The notes under the pieces are model-generated. The model saw only the letters and a program-made list of their open reading frames with translations, had not been told where the DNA came from and did not search any database. Positions 35,110-43,409 of a DNA stretch of 64,000 nt are shown one piece after another; the first letter of the stretch is position 1, and each line of letters starts with the position of its first letter. The position numbers and the translations under genes were made by a program. Origin of the DNA: Dyadobacter sp. CY326 (lineage in GTDB: Bacteria; Bacteroidota; Bacteroidia; Cytophagales; Spirosomataceae); the NCBI RefSeq assembly GCF_021390515.1, contig NZ_JAJUXI010000005.1, positions 124,001-188,000 on the forward strand, read 5' to 3'.

Positions 35110-36257
35110 CACAACATTATCTGCTTTCCTGGCTTATCCCCCTACTCTGGCTTGTCATATCGAGTTATGCAGTTTTCACGTTCGTTCTCACCTTTTTCTG
35201 GAACCGGATCAAGCCATCGGGCATTTTCAAGTTTGATAAAAGGCTCTTTATCACGGTCATAGTTCCGGTCCGCAATGAGGAAGAGAACATTGGTTTGCTG
35301 CTCAATGATCTGGACCAACAACATTTTCCGCACGAGCAATTTGAAGTTCTGGTGATGGACGACAACTCCACCGACCGGACCGCTGCCATCGCACAAGCAT
35401 TCGCGGCGCATTCACAGATCAATTTGCAAGTGATTCCGCTTCCCGACACGGCGACGACTTCTCCCAAAAAACGGGCTATCGAAACGGCCATCACGCGTGC
35501 AAAAGGAAATTTGATCGTGACCACAGATGGCGATTGCCGTGTAGAATCGGGCTGGTTGCAAGCCATTGCGGCTTGCTATGCAGCAACCAATGCAAAACTG
35601 ATCAGTGCCCCGGTTACATTTTCAGAAGAAAGATCGGTTACAGATCATTTGCAAACCGTTGAATTTGCGAGCCTCATCGGCAGCGGCGCGAGTGCCATAG
35701 CCGCGGGATATCCTTCCTTGTGCAATGGAGCGAATCTGGCTTACGAGAAAAATGCCTTTATTGAAGTCGGTGGATTTGACGGTGTGCGGCACATTGCCTC
35801 GGGCGATGATGAATTTTTAATGCATAAAATAGCCGCCAAATTTCCAAAAGGCGTTCATTTTCTAAAAGATTCGCGTGCAATCGTGAACACGAAGGCGCAT
35901 GATAACTGGCAGGCATTTTTCCGTCAGCGGAAACGCTGGGCTAGCAAATGGAAGCATTATAAAAGCAAAACGCCTCTTTTTCTGGCACTTTACATTTTTG
36001 GCTGCAATTTTTCCCTGCTGACGAGCGCGGTGCTTTTTGCCTTTGGTTCGCTGAATGCATTAACATTCTTCTGTTTGCTTTCTGTCAAATGTCTTCCAGA
36101 ATGGTTATTCCTAGGGTCCGTGCTGAGGTTTTTCAAAAAGCCCAGATCCATCTTCTACATTCCCCTGACACAGCTTATTTATCCATTTTACGTTTGCTTT
36201 TTCGGACTTGCGGCACAAAAGCCTGCATATGAATGGAAAGGCCGGAAGCTGGTTTAA
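35106..36257 (+). CDS. Membrane GT2 glycosyltransferase
   Basis: The 383-aa protein has an N-terminal membrane segment (about 5-28), the GT-A core with ITVIVPVRNEEENIG, VMDDNSTDRT and TDGDCRV, the processive-type QRKRWASKW motif, and two to three C-terminal membrane helices. It probably transfers sugars from a nucleotide donor to a lipid. I use ATG 35106, whose ATGA overlaps the upstream stop; an in-frame ATG at 35067 adds 13 residues inside the previous gene. A terminator follows. Confidence 0.88.
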   Translation: MTQHYLLSWLIPLLWLVISSYAVFTFVLTFFWNRIKPSGIFKFDKRLFITVIVPVRNEEENIGLLLNDLDQQHFPHEQFEVLVMDDNSTDRTAAIAQAFAAHSQINLQVIPLPDTATTSPKKRAIETAITRAKGNLIVTTDGDCRVESGWLQAIAACYAATNAKLISAPVTFSEERSVTDHLQTVEFASLIGSGASAIAAGYPSLCNGANLAYEKNAFIEVGGFDGVRHIASGDDEFLMHKIAAKFPKGVHFLKDSRAIVNTKAHDNWQAFFRQRKRWASKWKHYKSKTPLFLALYIFGCNFSLLTSAVLFAFGSLNALTFFCLLSVKCLPEWLFLGSVLRFFKKPRSIFYIPLTQLIYPFYVCFFGLAAQKPAYEWKGRKLV

Positions 36258-36267
36258 GTCGAAACCA

Positions 36268-36293
36268 AAAAACCACCCGAAAAGGTGGTTTTT
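36268..36293. terminator. Bidirectional terminator after the GT2 gene
   Basis: AAAAACCACC / GGTGGTTTTT (36268-36277, 36284-36293) with a 6-nt loop gives U-tracts on both strands. It separates the GT2 gene from the convergent FAD monooxygenase. Confidence 0.85.
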
Positions 36294-36336
36294 ATGGAGA
36301 AACGGTTGAGTGGGAAAATCAAAACACTCAACTAAT

Positions 36337-37473
36337 CTAGATGTTCAATGCGGTAACGTCATAGAGAAAGAATTTGTCGATGACGTTTAATGTGATGGAG
36401 GAGGGTGTAAGTCGGAGGAAAAGATTTCGAAAAAAGACTGCGATGCTGTTTTGAAACTGGCCCACTTGCCCCAGTTTCAGACTTGATTCGACGATTGATT
36501 TGGCTCTTGGAAACTGAATGGCTTCATATTGCTGGAAGGCGATTTCAATTGCACCGTATTTCCGGATCACTTCACCCAGAATGTAAGCGCCTTCTATGGC
36601 AAGGCAACCTCCCTGTCCCAATGTTGGCGTTGTCGGATGTGCAGCATCTCCAAGCAATGTGCAATTCCCTTTCGACCAGCCTCTAACCGGAATTCTGTCC
36701 GATGGGCTTGCATTCAGGATCTGACTGGTTTCGGCTATCAGCTTTGGAATGGGATAATGCCAACCGCCAAAAATCGTTTGCAGATTTTGCTTCGCATCTT
36801 GCGGAGCGTCGTCATTGGATAAATTCACATTTTGCGTTGCCCACCAGCCATATTTTCCATTTTTGATTGGTAAAATGCCTACGCGCTGGCCATTGCCGTA
36901 GGTTTCGCTCGTGTAATTTATTTCCAGATCCGTTTCTGCAATGCCATACCAAACCTGGTAACCGCGGAAAATAGGTGCTCCGTCACCAATGATCCCTTTT
37001 CTCACCATGGAATGAATGCCGTCAGCGCCGATCAATGCGTCAAAAACCCTGGAAACGCCATTGGCAAAAGTGAGATTAACACGGCCGTCGGGCAGATTTT
37101 GAAATGATTCTAGCGAATGATCGGGATAGAGCGTTGCTTCTGCATTTTTGAGCAAGATTGCATGCAATGCTTTTCGATGCAGGCAAATGGCAGGAAGCTG
37201 ATAACGCGGCTCGGTTTGCGCCAGGATTTTGCCTTTTTGCGTTTTCATCACAATCTTGGTTATTCCGCCTCCCGCATCCACAACTTCGCGCATAAAACCC
37301 AGATGCCTAAAGACTCGCAAAGCATTTGGAAACAAACATATCGCAGCATCGCTTTCTTCGAAGGCAGGATTTTTCTCAAAAACGTGGCATTTAAAACGTG
37401 TGTTTTTAAGACAGATTGCCAATGTCAGGCCCGCGATGCCTCCGCCGATGATTGCGATATCTTTTGTTTGCAT
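36337..37473 (-). CDS. FAD-dependent aromatic-type monooxygenase (UbiH/salicylate hydroxylase fold)
   Basis: The 378-aa protein has the FAD motif IAIIGGGIAGLTLAICLK, the class A monooxygenase DG-type motif ALIGADGIHSMVRK, and LLGDAAHPTTPTLGQGGCLAIEGA. It should hydroxylate or epoxidise an aromatic or isoprenoid substrate with NAD(P)H and O2. The substrate is not evident. It lies 20 nt after the T9SS protein gene on the same strand and is convergent with the GT2 gene. Confidence 0.87.
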   Translation of the reverse strand: MQTKDIAIIGGGIAGLTLAICLKNTRFKCHVFEKNPAFEESDAAICLFPNALRVFRHLGFMREVVDAGGGITKIVMKTQKGKILAQTEPRYQLPAICLHRKALHAILLKNAEATLYPDHSLESFQNLPDGRVNLTFANGVSRVFDALIGADGIHSMVRKGIIGDGAPIFRGYQVWYGIAETDLEINYTSETYGNGQRVGILPIKNGKYGWWATQNVNLSNDDAPQDAKQNLQTIFGGWHYPIPKLIAETSQILNASPSDRIPVRGWSKGNCTLLGDAAHPTTPTLGQGGCLAIEGAYILGEVIRKYGAIEIAFQQYEAIQFPRAKSIVESSLKLGQVGQFQNSIAVFFRNLFLRLTPSSITLNVIDKFFLYDVTALNI

Positions 37474-37493
37474 CCGCTATGTGTTAATGGTAA

Positions 37494-38501
37494 TTAATGC
37501 TTGAAAATCTTTTCAGACTGCACCGTGCCGTTCTTATCTGTAAGGCTTAGAATGTACATTCCGGACGGAAACCGCTGCAAATCAATCCGCTTGTCAGTAA
37601 AATTGCGCAACTGCGCCTCATTCCACTCTCCCACTTTCACACCCGCGACATTTGTAATTTTCAGGTTCTTCAACGAAGCCCAATCCGCGGCATCAATGGT
37701 GAGCCAGTCCAAAACCGGATTGGGATGAAATGTCAACCGCGTTCCGCCTTCAAAATGAATGCTACGCACACGGCTATACGCAAATGTCCCGTCCAGATCC
37801 ACCATTTTTAGCCGATACAAATTGTCGCCCTGCACCGGGCTGCCATGCTCAAATGCATAAGTCTTAACCACATTGCTCTCGCCATTGGCCTTCACCCTTC
37901 CAACCTCAATCCACTGTTTCCCATCAATGCTATGCTGTATTTCAAAAACGTCACTATTCGTTTCCTCCGAAGTGCTCCAAGCCAGCAGCGCTTTGTTTTC
38001 GTTAGCAATCGCTGTAAAATCGACAAGCTTAACTGGCAGAATGCTGCCTGATGTGGTTGCTGTGATTGCCCAAAGATTCTGACTAACTACGTCTTCCTCA
38101 ATGTAGTGGTTATTCAAGTCCACCATACTTTTATTAGTTGGAACAGTAAAAACGAGATTCTCTTCTCCAAACGAAAACTGTAAAAGGCTTTCATCATTAC
38201 CATTGAGCTCAGAAGGCTGATAACGCATTCCGATCTTTCCGGTGAAAGGCATTTTGCTTTCTACCTTGTAAATACGATTGATACTTGAATGTGGAGTGCC
38301 AATCATGGATGACTCTAAATGGTTAATTTCATTACTGATTAAATTGATAGCCAAGGCCGGAGTCAGGGACAATCCATCGACATGTACGGTCGCTCCGCTC
38401 TGGATTAATACGCTATTGCCCTGAATGAAGAGTTGCGCTTTACTGTGCATCGTTACAAGCAGGCAAAGCAGGCTGCCTAATGTAAAATATTTATACTTCA
38501 T
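37494..38501 (-). CDS. Secreted protein with T9SS C-terminal sorting domain
   Basis: The 335-aa protein has a signal peptide (MKYKYFTLGSLLCLLVTMHSKAQ), a beta-rich head, a fibronectin-like segment starting LPVKLVDFTAIANENKALLAW, and a C-terminal Por sorting domain beginning FHPNPVLDWLTI and ending GMYILSLTDKNGTVQSEKIF. It would be exported by type IX secretion. Function unknown; the head contains VLIQSGATVHVDG, a repeat-like beta motif seen in surface proteins. Downstream of the C1q-like gene by 47 nt. Confidence 0.85.
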   Translation of the reverse strand: MKYKYFTLGSLLCLLVTMHSKAQLFIQGNSVLIQSGATVHVDGLSLTPALAINLISNEINHLESSMIGTPHSSINRIYKVESKMPFTGKIGMRYQPSELNGNDESLLQFSFGEENLVFTVPTNKSMVDLNNHYIEEDVVSQNLWAITATTSGSILPVKLVDFTAIANENKALLAWSTSEETNSDVFEIQHSIDGKQWIEVGRVKANGESNVVKTYAFEHGSPVQGDNLYRLKMVDLDGTFAYSRVRSIHFEGGTRLTFHPNPVLDWLTIDAADWASLKNLKITNVAGVKVGEWNEAQLRNFTDKRIDLQRFPSGMYILSLTDKNGTVQSEKIFKH

Positions 38502-38548
38502 ATGACAAGTGATTAAAGCATTGGAAACAAATTGGTTCGATTTCTGCC

Positions 38549-39661
38549 CTATTGCTTTAAAACAAGTCGGCCGTTGAAAAAAGTCCTCTGTGATTCAGTA
38601 ATGAGTAGTCCTGGGATAAGTGAACCCATTATTGCCTCCACATGCACTCTATCGTTTGCCTCTAAACTAACATCAATGGAAATGGATGTATCTGCACTTG
38701 TCGTTACAAAGTTTCCATTTTCGGCAATAACATCTTTAACACCATTTCTAGTACGAACTAGTCTGATTGAAAATCCGTAAGGAACAGGATCGTCAACCCC
38801 GCCATTGTCATTATCTTCATCTTGAAAATTAGAAGATCCCACCTGAACATCGAAATGGAAAATCCCTTTAACTGGAGCGAAAAAAGTGCTGTGGGGAATT
38901 CCACTTGCATCGATATAATCATTACCAATATCATAAACTTGATTAGCGAATGCGATCTTCACAAGAACATTAGGATTGATGTTTTCACTTCCACCTCCTA
39001 AAATTCCGTTTGCTGAGAAAAATACGTCGTTTCCGTTCAACGGATCTTGCCAAGTCGCATACCCATTCGCATCAGACGTAAGCACTCTTCCTGCTCCAAT
39101 GGTCTGTCCAGGGCCATGAATCTGCATTCTGCCATTTACTTCCAAAGCAGTCCCGCTTATGTTTGCACTGGATGCCTGAACTCCTATACCAGTTGTAGAT
39201 GTAAATCCCACAATTCCTCTGCCTGATTGAGAAATTCCTCTTACGCCGATTGTCGCTATGCCGCTTCCGGTGATTGCCGAACCGTTTGCATCGTTGCCCA
39301 AGTTCGTGATCAGGAAGAGCGGGCCTGCGTTGAAAGCATTTTTTGAAAAAGGCAATGTTAAATCTGCTCCCGCACCAACACCCGTCCACGTCGGATTTGC
39401 AGGTGTTCCCGAGTTATAGTAAAACCCCGCCTTGCCTAGCCCTGCATTTGTATTGTAAATCAGTAAAGCCGTGGCTGGATTGGGAATGGTGGCATTATCC
39501 GTAAGCGATTGCAATGAAATTCTAGGAATCAGCAATCCCTTATTTGTTCCTGCCACTTCCAGCGATGCGCTTGGGTCGGGGTTGTTTGTGTTGACGCCGA
39601 CGCTTTGTGCGAAGAGGCTTTGGCTCCACCATAATATGATCATGGTAAGGAGGGCTTTCAT
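38549..39661 (-). CDS. Exported protein with C-terminal C1q/TNF-like domain
   Basis: The 370-aa protein starts MKALLTMIILWWSQSLFAQS, a signal peptide, followed by the Bacteroidota phrase VGVNTNNPDPSASLEVAGTNKGLLIPR seen in many putative surface or tail-fibre-like proteins. The last about 135 residues fit a C1q-like jelly roll: YDIGNDYIDASG, FFAPVKGIFHFDVQVG, LEANDRVHVEAI and FFNGRLVLKQ. No T9SS tail is seen. Earlier in-frame ATGs exist (39712, 39781) but put the signal peptide inside. Role unknown, perhaps adhesion. Confidence 0.78.
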   Translation of the reverse strand: MKALLTMIILWWSQSLFAQSVGVNTNNPDPSASLEVAGTNKGLLIPRISLQSLTDNATIPNPATALLIYNTNAGLGKAGFYYNSGTPANPTWTGVGAGADLTLPFSKNAFNAGPLFLITNLGNDANGSAITGSGIATIGVRGISQSGRGIVGFTSTTGIGVQASSANISGTALEVNGRMQIHGPGQTIGAGRVLTSDANGYATWQDPLNGNDVFFSANGILGGGSENINPNVLVKIAFANQVYDIGNDYIDASGIPHSTFFAPVKGIFHFDVQVGSSNFQDEDNDNGGVDDPVPYGFSIRLVRTRNGVKDVIAENGNFVTTSADTSISIDVSLEANDRVHVEAIMGSLIPGLLITESQRTFFNGRLVLKQ

Positions 39662-39990
39662 AAGTTCGCGGCGGAATGTGCTCTTTCGCAATGGTAAAGT
39701 TCCGTTTCTCATTTTGTCATGAATGTTTTGTGTGAGATAATGAAGATGGACCCAATGCACTGTCCTGCATTTTCGTGACATAATGTTCTTCGGAAATTGC
39801 TGAGAAGAAGAATCCGTTGAGTAAAAGGCGGCGGCCGATTATTTAAGGGCGAGATTTACGGTGGGTGGGAAAGTGCTTCGTAAGATCTACTAAACGGTTT
39901 TTTACAACGCTATAAAAGTAAAAAGGCTGCCCTCAACACTTGGGACAGCCTTTTTGGAATCACATAACGCTATATAAAAGAACTCTAAAA
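39662..39990. other. Intergenic region between C1q-like and choice-of-anchor genes
   Basis: 329 bp without a convincing gene. It holds the terminator at 39920-39955 and the upstream region of the C1q-like gene. The best -7-like match there, TACCATTG on the minus strand, is imperfect. Confidence 0.6.
39920..39955 (-). terminator. Terminator of the choice-of-anchor gene
   Basis: AAAAAGGCTG pairs with CAGCCTTTTT (39920-39929, 39946-39955) and inner CCC/GGG extends the stem. The minus strand has a T-run after it. It lies 36 nt past the stop of 39991-42075. Confidence 0.82.
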
Positions 39991-42075
39991 CTACTTTTTC
40001 AAGATCTTGGATGAATGTTGCCCTTCGCCATTGACAATGTTGACAATGTATAAGCCTGCTGCGAATGACTGGACATTTACTTTCAATTCGGTTTGATTTT
40101 GCGATGGGAACACATGGTAAACCGGCTTCCCAGCGAGGCTTACGATCTCCAATTTCTTTACCGGAGAATAACTTTTTACATTCACTTCTTCCTGCGTCGG
40201 ATTAGGGAAAAACGCTACGGAAAGTCTCGCATCGCATGTTCCTGCTTCTACACTGCGGATTGCGCTGTATTCAAACGTTTCGTCCGTATCCACTTGTTGC
40301 AAACGATAATAATAGAATTTCGCAGGGGCAGTTTCGCGTGAATAAGGCGAGTCGTTGTAGGCGTATGCTTTCTGATTTGCATCGTAAGTGACGCGGTTCA
40401 GGGACACAAATGTCTTCGCATCCGTGGAGCGCTGCACGACGAAATGCGAGAAGTTTTTCGCCTCGGTAACGGTCCAATTCAATTGCACGTCACAATCTTC
40501 GTTTTTTGCTGTGAAGCTGGCAAGCGTTACGGGCAGTGCGCCTGCTGGCGGAGGGCTGGTGTAGCAAGTGCCTGCGGATGCGGGATAAGTGATTTCCACG
40601 ATTTTCCACGGCGTCACGGTCACTTTAATTTTCGCATTTTCATCGCGGATCGAGGAATAACGGTCTACCACTTCCACCCATTTATCGCCGTTCTTTTCCC
40701 ATCCCGGCCAGGCAATGCCTTTTCCGTCTGCGTCCACGGCTGCTCCCGGAAACAAAATGCTGCCTGTCAATGGCTTACCCGCATCTTCCTGGATCACCTT
40801 GTCGTCCGAGTTGATCCATTCGATCTTTGCGGTTTCACCAGTTGCGTCGTAATTGGGTGTAATCTTGTATTCCAGCCACGGCGCGTTGTTGATGCATTTT
40901 GAGATTACTTCTACAGTCAGCGCTTTTTCGACGGGTTCGGCAATGTGCGGCAAAAACGGCCAGAAGTGAATTTCGTCACGGTTATGAACAAAGCTTTTGG
41001 CGATGATCTGGCCATTGATGTTGCCATTATTTTCTTTGATCAGGTTGGCATAAGGCGCGAAAATTGTTCCGTGGATTGGTGTGTTGCCTCCGAGGATCAG
41101 TCTTTCGGTTGCGTCCGGAAAGTTGTAAATGACGTAGCTTCCCTGCGAATCGGAGAGTCCGCCGACGCTCGGGAAGTTGATTATCGGGTTTCCGCCCTTG
41201 GCTGCGCAGAATGTGGGGAAGTCTATAATATTGACAATCAGCGCAAATGGGCCTGTATAACGCACATCACCCAACTGCAGACCTTGCGGAACGCGCTCTA
41301 TATTCGTGTTCTGAATTTTCTCCCAGACCGCAGCCGAAACCGTAAGCACATTGATCGTGTTCGGATCGACAATGATCTTTGGGTTGTTACCAATTTTTGT
41401 AGGGTCAAGATATGGGCCGGTTTCCATGCCGCTGATTATGTTTCCGTTCTGATCGCGGATGGCTAGATTATCTTTCATGTCTCTCAATTGCGCGGAACGC
41501 TTCATGAAAGTCGTGAAAGCGGCATCAATGTCTATTTGATCTGCTCCTGAACCGAAAACATTCTGACAAACGGGATTCACATCCTCTCCCACTTTCGGAG
41601 AAAAGCTGTTCACATTGGCATTGATCGTAATGTTGGGCGTATCAGAATAATTACTTGCGGCGCCGGTGATGCGGATCGTCGATTCCGCATTGTTATTGTC
41701 TTTGTACCAAACGCGCAAGTTTGTTGCCGCATCCGGGTTCGAAGGTGCGCATTGCCCTATTTTCACATAATTGTCTCCATTCACCGAAAGACTTCCGCTG
41801 GCCAGCTTTACACCGCCACGAACAGCGAGCCCGATTGACGCACCGCCTACAAAGAAGACGCCATGTTGTTTATTGAAACTGATCTGATACTGGTTGGTTG
41901 TCAAATTCCCACCAATGGCAACAGGGCCTTCTGTTTCACTGGATGCAAAGGTTGCGTCGCCTTTTATGAAGATGTTGAATCCTTTGGCGGCAGAGGTCGG
42001 GCTTTGTGCATGCGCATTGTTAACATTCAAACTTAGCGTAGCGAGGAGGCTTACAAGTAATGCTTTGGCGGACAT
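39991..42075 (-). CDS. Choice-of-anchor A surface protein with T9SS sorting domain
   Basis: The 694-aa protein has a signal peptide ending NAHAQ, then the choice-of-anchor A beta-helix start FNIFIKGDATFASSETEGPVAIGGNL and the later LILGGNTPIHGTIFAPYANLIKENNGNINGQIIA. A fibronectin-like segment begins LPVTLASFTAKNEDCDVQLNW. The tail FFPNPTQEEVNVKSYSP to YIVNIVNGEGQHSSKILKK is a Por/T9SS sorting domain. It is probably anchored on the cell surface as an adhesin or matrix protein. A hairpin touches its start codon. Confidence 0.87.
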   Translation of the reverse strand: MSAKALLVSLLATLSLNVNNAHAQSPTSAAKGFNIFIKGDATFASSETEGPVAIGGNLTTNQYQISFNKQHGVFFVGGASIGLAVRGGVKLASGSLSVNGDNYVKIGQCAPSNPDAATNLRVWYKDNNNAESTIRITGAASNYSDTPNITINANVNSFSPKVGEDVNPVCQNVFGSGADQIDIDAAFTTFMKRSAQLRDMKDNLAIRDQNGNIISGMETGPYLDPTKIGNNPKIIVDPNTINVLTVSAAVWEKIQNTNIERVPQGLQLGDVRYTGPFALIVNIIDFPTFCAAKGGNPIINFPSVGGLSDSQGSYVIYNFPDATERLILGGNTPIHGTIFAPYANLIKENNGNINGQIIAKSFVHNRDEIHFWPFLPHIAEPVEKALTVEVISKCINNAPWLEYKITPNYDATGETAKIEWINSDDKVIQEDAGKPLTGSILFPGAAVDADGKGIAWPGWEKNGDKWVEVVDRYSSIRDENAKIKVTVTPWKIVEITYPASAGTCYTSPPPAGALPVTLASFTAKNEDCDVQLNWTVTEAKNFSHFVVQRSTDAKTFVSLNRVTYDANQKAYAYNDSPYSRETAPAKFYYYRLQQVDTDETFEYSAIRSVEAGTCDARLSVAFFPNPTQEEVNVKSYSPVKKLEIVSLAGKPVYHVFPSQNQTELKVNVQSFAAGLYIVNIVNGEGQHSSKILKK

Positions 42076-42076
42076 T

Positions 42077-42101
42077 GTTGAGTGAATATTTATTACTCAA
42101 C
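42077..42101 (-). repeat. Inverted repeat next to the choice-of-anchor start codon
   Basis: GTTGAGT (42077-42083) pairs with ACTCAAC (42095-42101), partly extended by AATA/TATT. In the mRNA this hairpin ends one base before the AUG, so it could affect initiation or be a protein site. Confidence 0.45.
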
Positions 42102-42459
42102 GAAAGTATGCGACGCTAAAAACAATGTAATTTTTTTTGTGACAACCCCACTCTTGTCTGGGGTGATTTAAGAAAAATCCGGGGTTTTAAGATTTATGTT
42201 TTTGCACTTAAATAATATATTCCCCAAATAAATAATAACTATATCGGAAGCCCAAACTATTTATTTCGAAAACAAGTATTATAGAAATTCTACACTAAAT
42301 CATTCATATTCTATCAAATAGCGAATCCAAGACCGTTTTAAATCTACAATTTCGCACTTAGCTGATCAACCCGCCTGCAAAATGATCTTATAACTTTTCC
42401 AATGCAATGTTATTGTGTGCATAGCGACAACCTTAATCGAGCTGCGGGCAGCCATACAA
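42102..42459. other. AT-rich intergenic region, no gene seen
   Basis: 358 bp of AT-rich sequence between two minus-strand genes. I see no credible ORF. A short stem ACCCCA/TGGGGT lies near 42146-42166. A promoter for the choice-of-anchor gene should be here, but only an imperfect TACTTTCG -7 box is seen near 42104. Confidence 0.5.
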
Positions 42460-43278
42460 TTATTTGGAGCCTGGACGCCCTTTGATTTCCTTGATCTCAT
42501 TTTGCATTTCCTGCAACATTTTCATCAATTGCTGCATGTCCGTTTGCGGCTCGGGAAGCTCCTTGCTGTGGAAACTGTAATATTCCCAAAGCTCGATAAC
42601 CTCCGATAACGGCACGGTGTAAGCAAAATATTGTTTGTTGAATGATTGCAGCAGCATGGTGCCGTTGCTATTAATGGTCACTTGCTTGAAAACAAAATCC
42701 TGATCGCCTTTCAAGATCACAATGCAAGGCGTTTCGGGCTTCACAGCTGTCCAGTCCTGAACGTATCTTGTAATGATATCGCTCCCTTCGGGCACGGGAA
42801 GCATGGAATCACCCACAGTCGGGAACATCCTGAACGTGCCGTTTTTGGGAAGCGTAGGCAAGCTGAAACGCGGCAATGTTGCCAAAAACTCCGGATCGCT
42901 GTAACCCGAGCGATATCCAGCCTTTGCCTGCACGGGAACATATTCAATGTTCTCCTTCTCTTCGCGATCGACGGTGATCGCCAGCACGCGAATGTTGTTT
43001 CCTTTCATAAAAAGCTCGCTGCCTTCTTCAAGGTCCTTCACCTTTTGCTCCGAAAGCTTGCTCAGGTCCACTTTCAGCAGGCTGTCAATGCTCATTCTGA
43101 AGAATTCAGAAAAGTGGATCAAGTCATCGATCGTCGGATTTGCCGTGCGACCGCTCTCATGCGCATTCAACTTTACTCTGGTTATTCCAAGACGCTCTGC
43201 GAGTGCTTCCTGGCTCATTTTCAGGCGTAAACGAAGATACCTGATATTGACCGACCAAAAAATTTCCTGACTTCCCAT
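42460..43278 (-). CDS. XRE-family repressor with S24 (LexA-like) peptidase domain
   Basis: The 272-aa protein has an XRE helix-turn-helix at about 10-70 (MSQEALAERLGITRVKLNAHESGR) and an S24 domain with Ser158 in PTVGDSMLP and Lys198 in DFVFKQV. An Ala120-Gly121 bond in VQAKAGYRSGY lies about 37 residues before the Ser, close to LexA spacing, so self-cleavage is possible. A C-terminal coiled coil (about 245-267) is Met/Gln-rich. It is divergent from the CarH-like gene with palindromic GATATTA sites between. The signal it senses is unknown. Confidence 0.87.
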   Translation of the reverse strand: MGSQEIFWSVNIRYLRLRLKMSQEALAERLGITRVKLNAHESGRTANPTIDDLIHFSEFFRMSIDSLLKVDLSKLSEQKVKDLEEGSELFMKGNNIRVLAITVDREEKENIEYVPVQAKAGYRSGYSDPEFLATLPRFSLPTLPKNGTFRMFPTVGDSMLPVPEGSDIITRYVQDWTAVKPETPCIVILKGDQDFVFKQVTINSNGTMLLQSFNKQYFAYTVPLSEVIELWEYYSFHSKELPEPQTDMQQLMKMLQEMQNEIKEIKGRPGSK

Positions 43279-43287
43279 AACACGAAT

Positions 43288-43325
43288 GATATTTTATAAA
43301 TCAAACTGATGATATTAATAATATC
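43288..43325. promoter_or_regulatory. Candidate operator pair for the XRE-S24 repressor
   Basis: GATATTA-A-TAATATC at 43311-43325 is a perfect 15-bp palindrome. A degenerate copy, GATATT...AAATC, is at 43288-43302, 23 bp away and just before the repressor gene. Autoregulation is inferred. Confidence 0.55.
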
Positions 43326-43370
43326 AAAAGTAGTAGCATTTTTTTATTTTCCTACAAATAATCGGTAAAA

Positions 43371-43392
43371 TAATTTTGTTTAAGTATTTTTG
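43371..43392 (+). promoter_or_regulatory. -7 promoter boxes of the carH-crt operon
   Basis: TAATTTTG (43371-43378) and TATTTTTG (43385-43392) both match TAnnTTTG fully and lie 17-38 nt before the ATG at 43409. A clear -33 TTG is absent for both, which would fit a regulated promoter. Confidence 0.5.
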
Positions 43393-43409
43393 AAAAAAGT
43401 TAAACAAAA
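43374..43409 (+). promoter_or_regulatory. Perfect inverted repeat around the carH promoter
   Basis: TTTTGTTTAA (43374-43383) and TTAAACAAAA (43400-43409) are exact reverse complements separated by 16 bp that contain TATTTTTG. The position suggests a CarH operator for autorepression in the dark. Confidence 0.5.
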
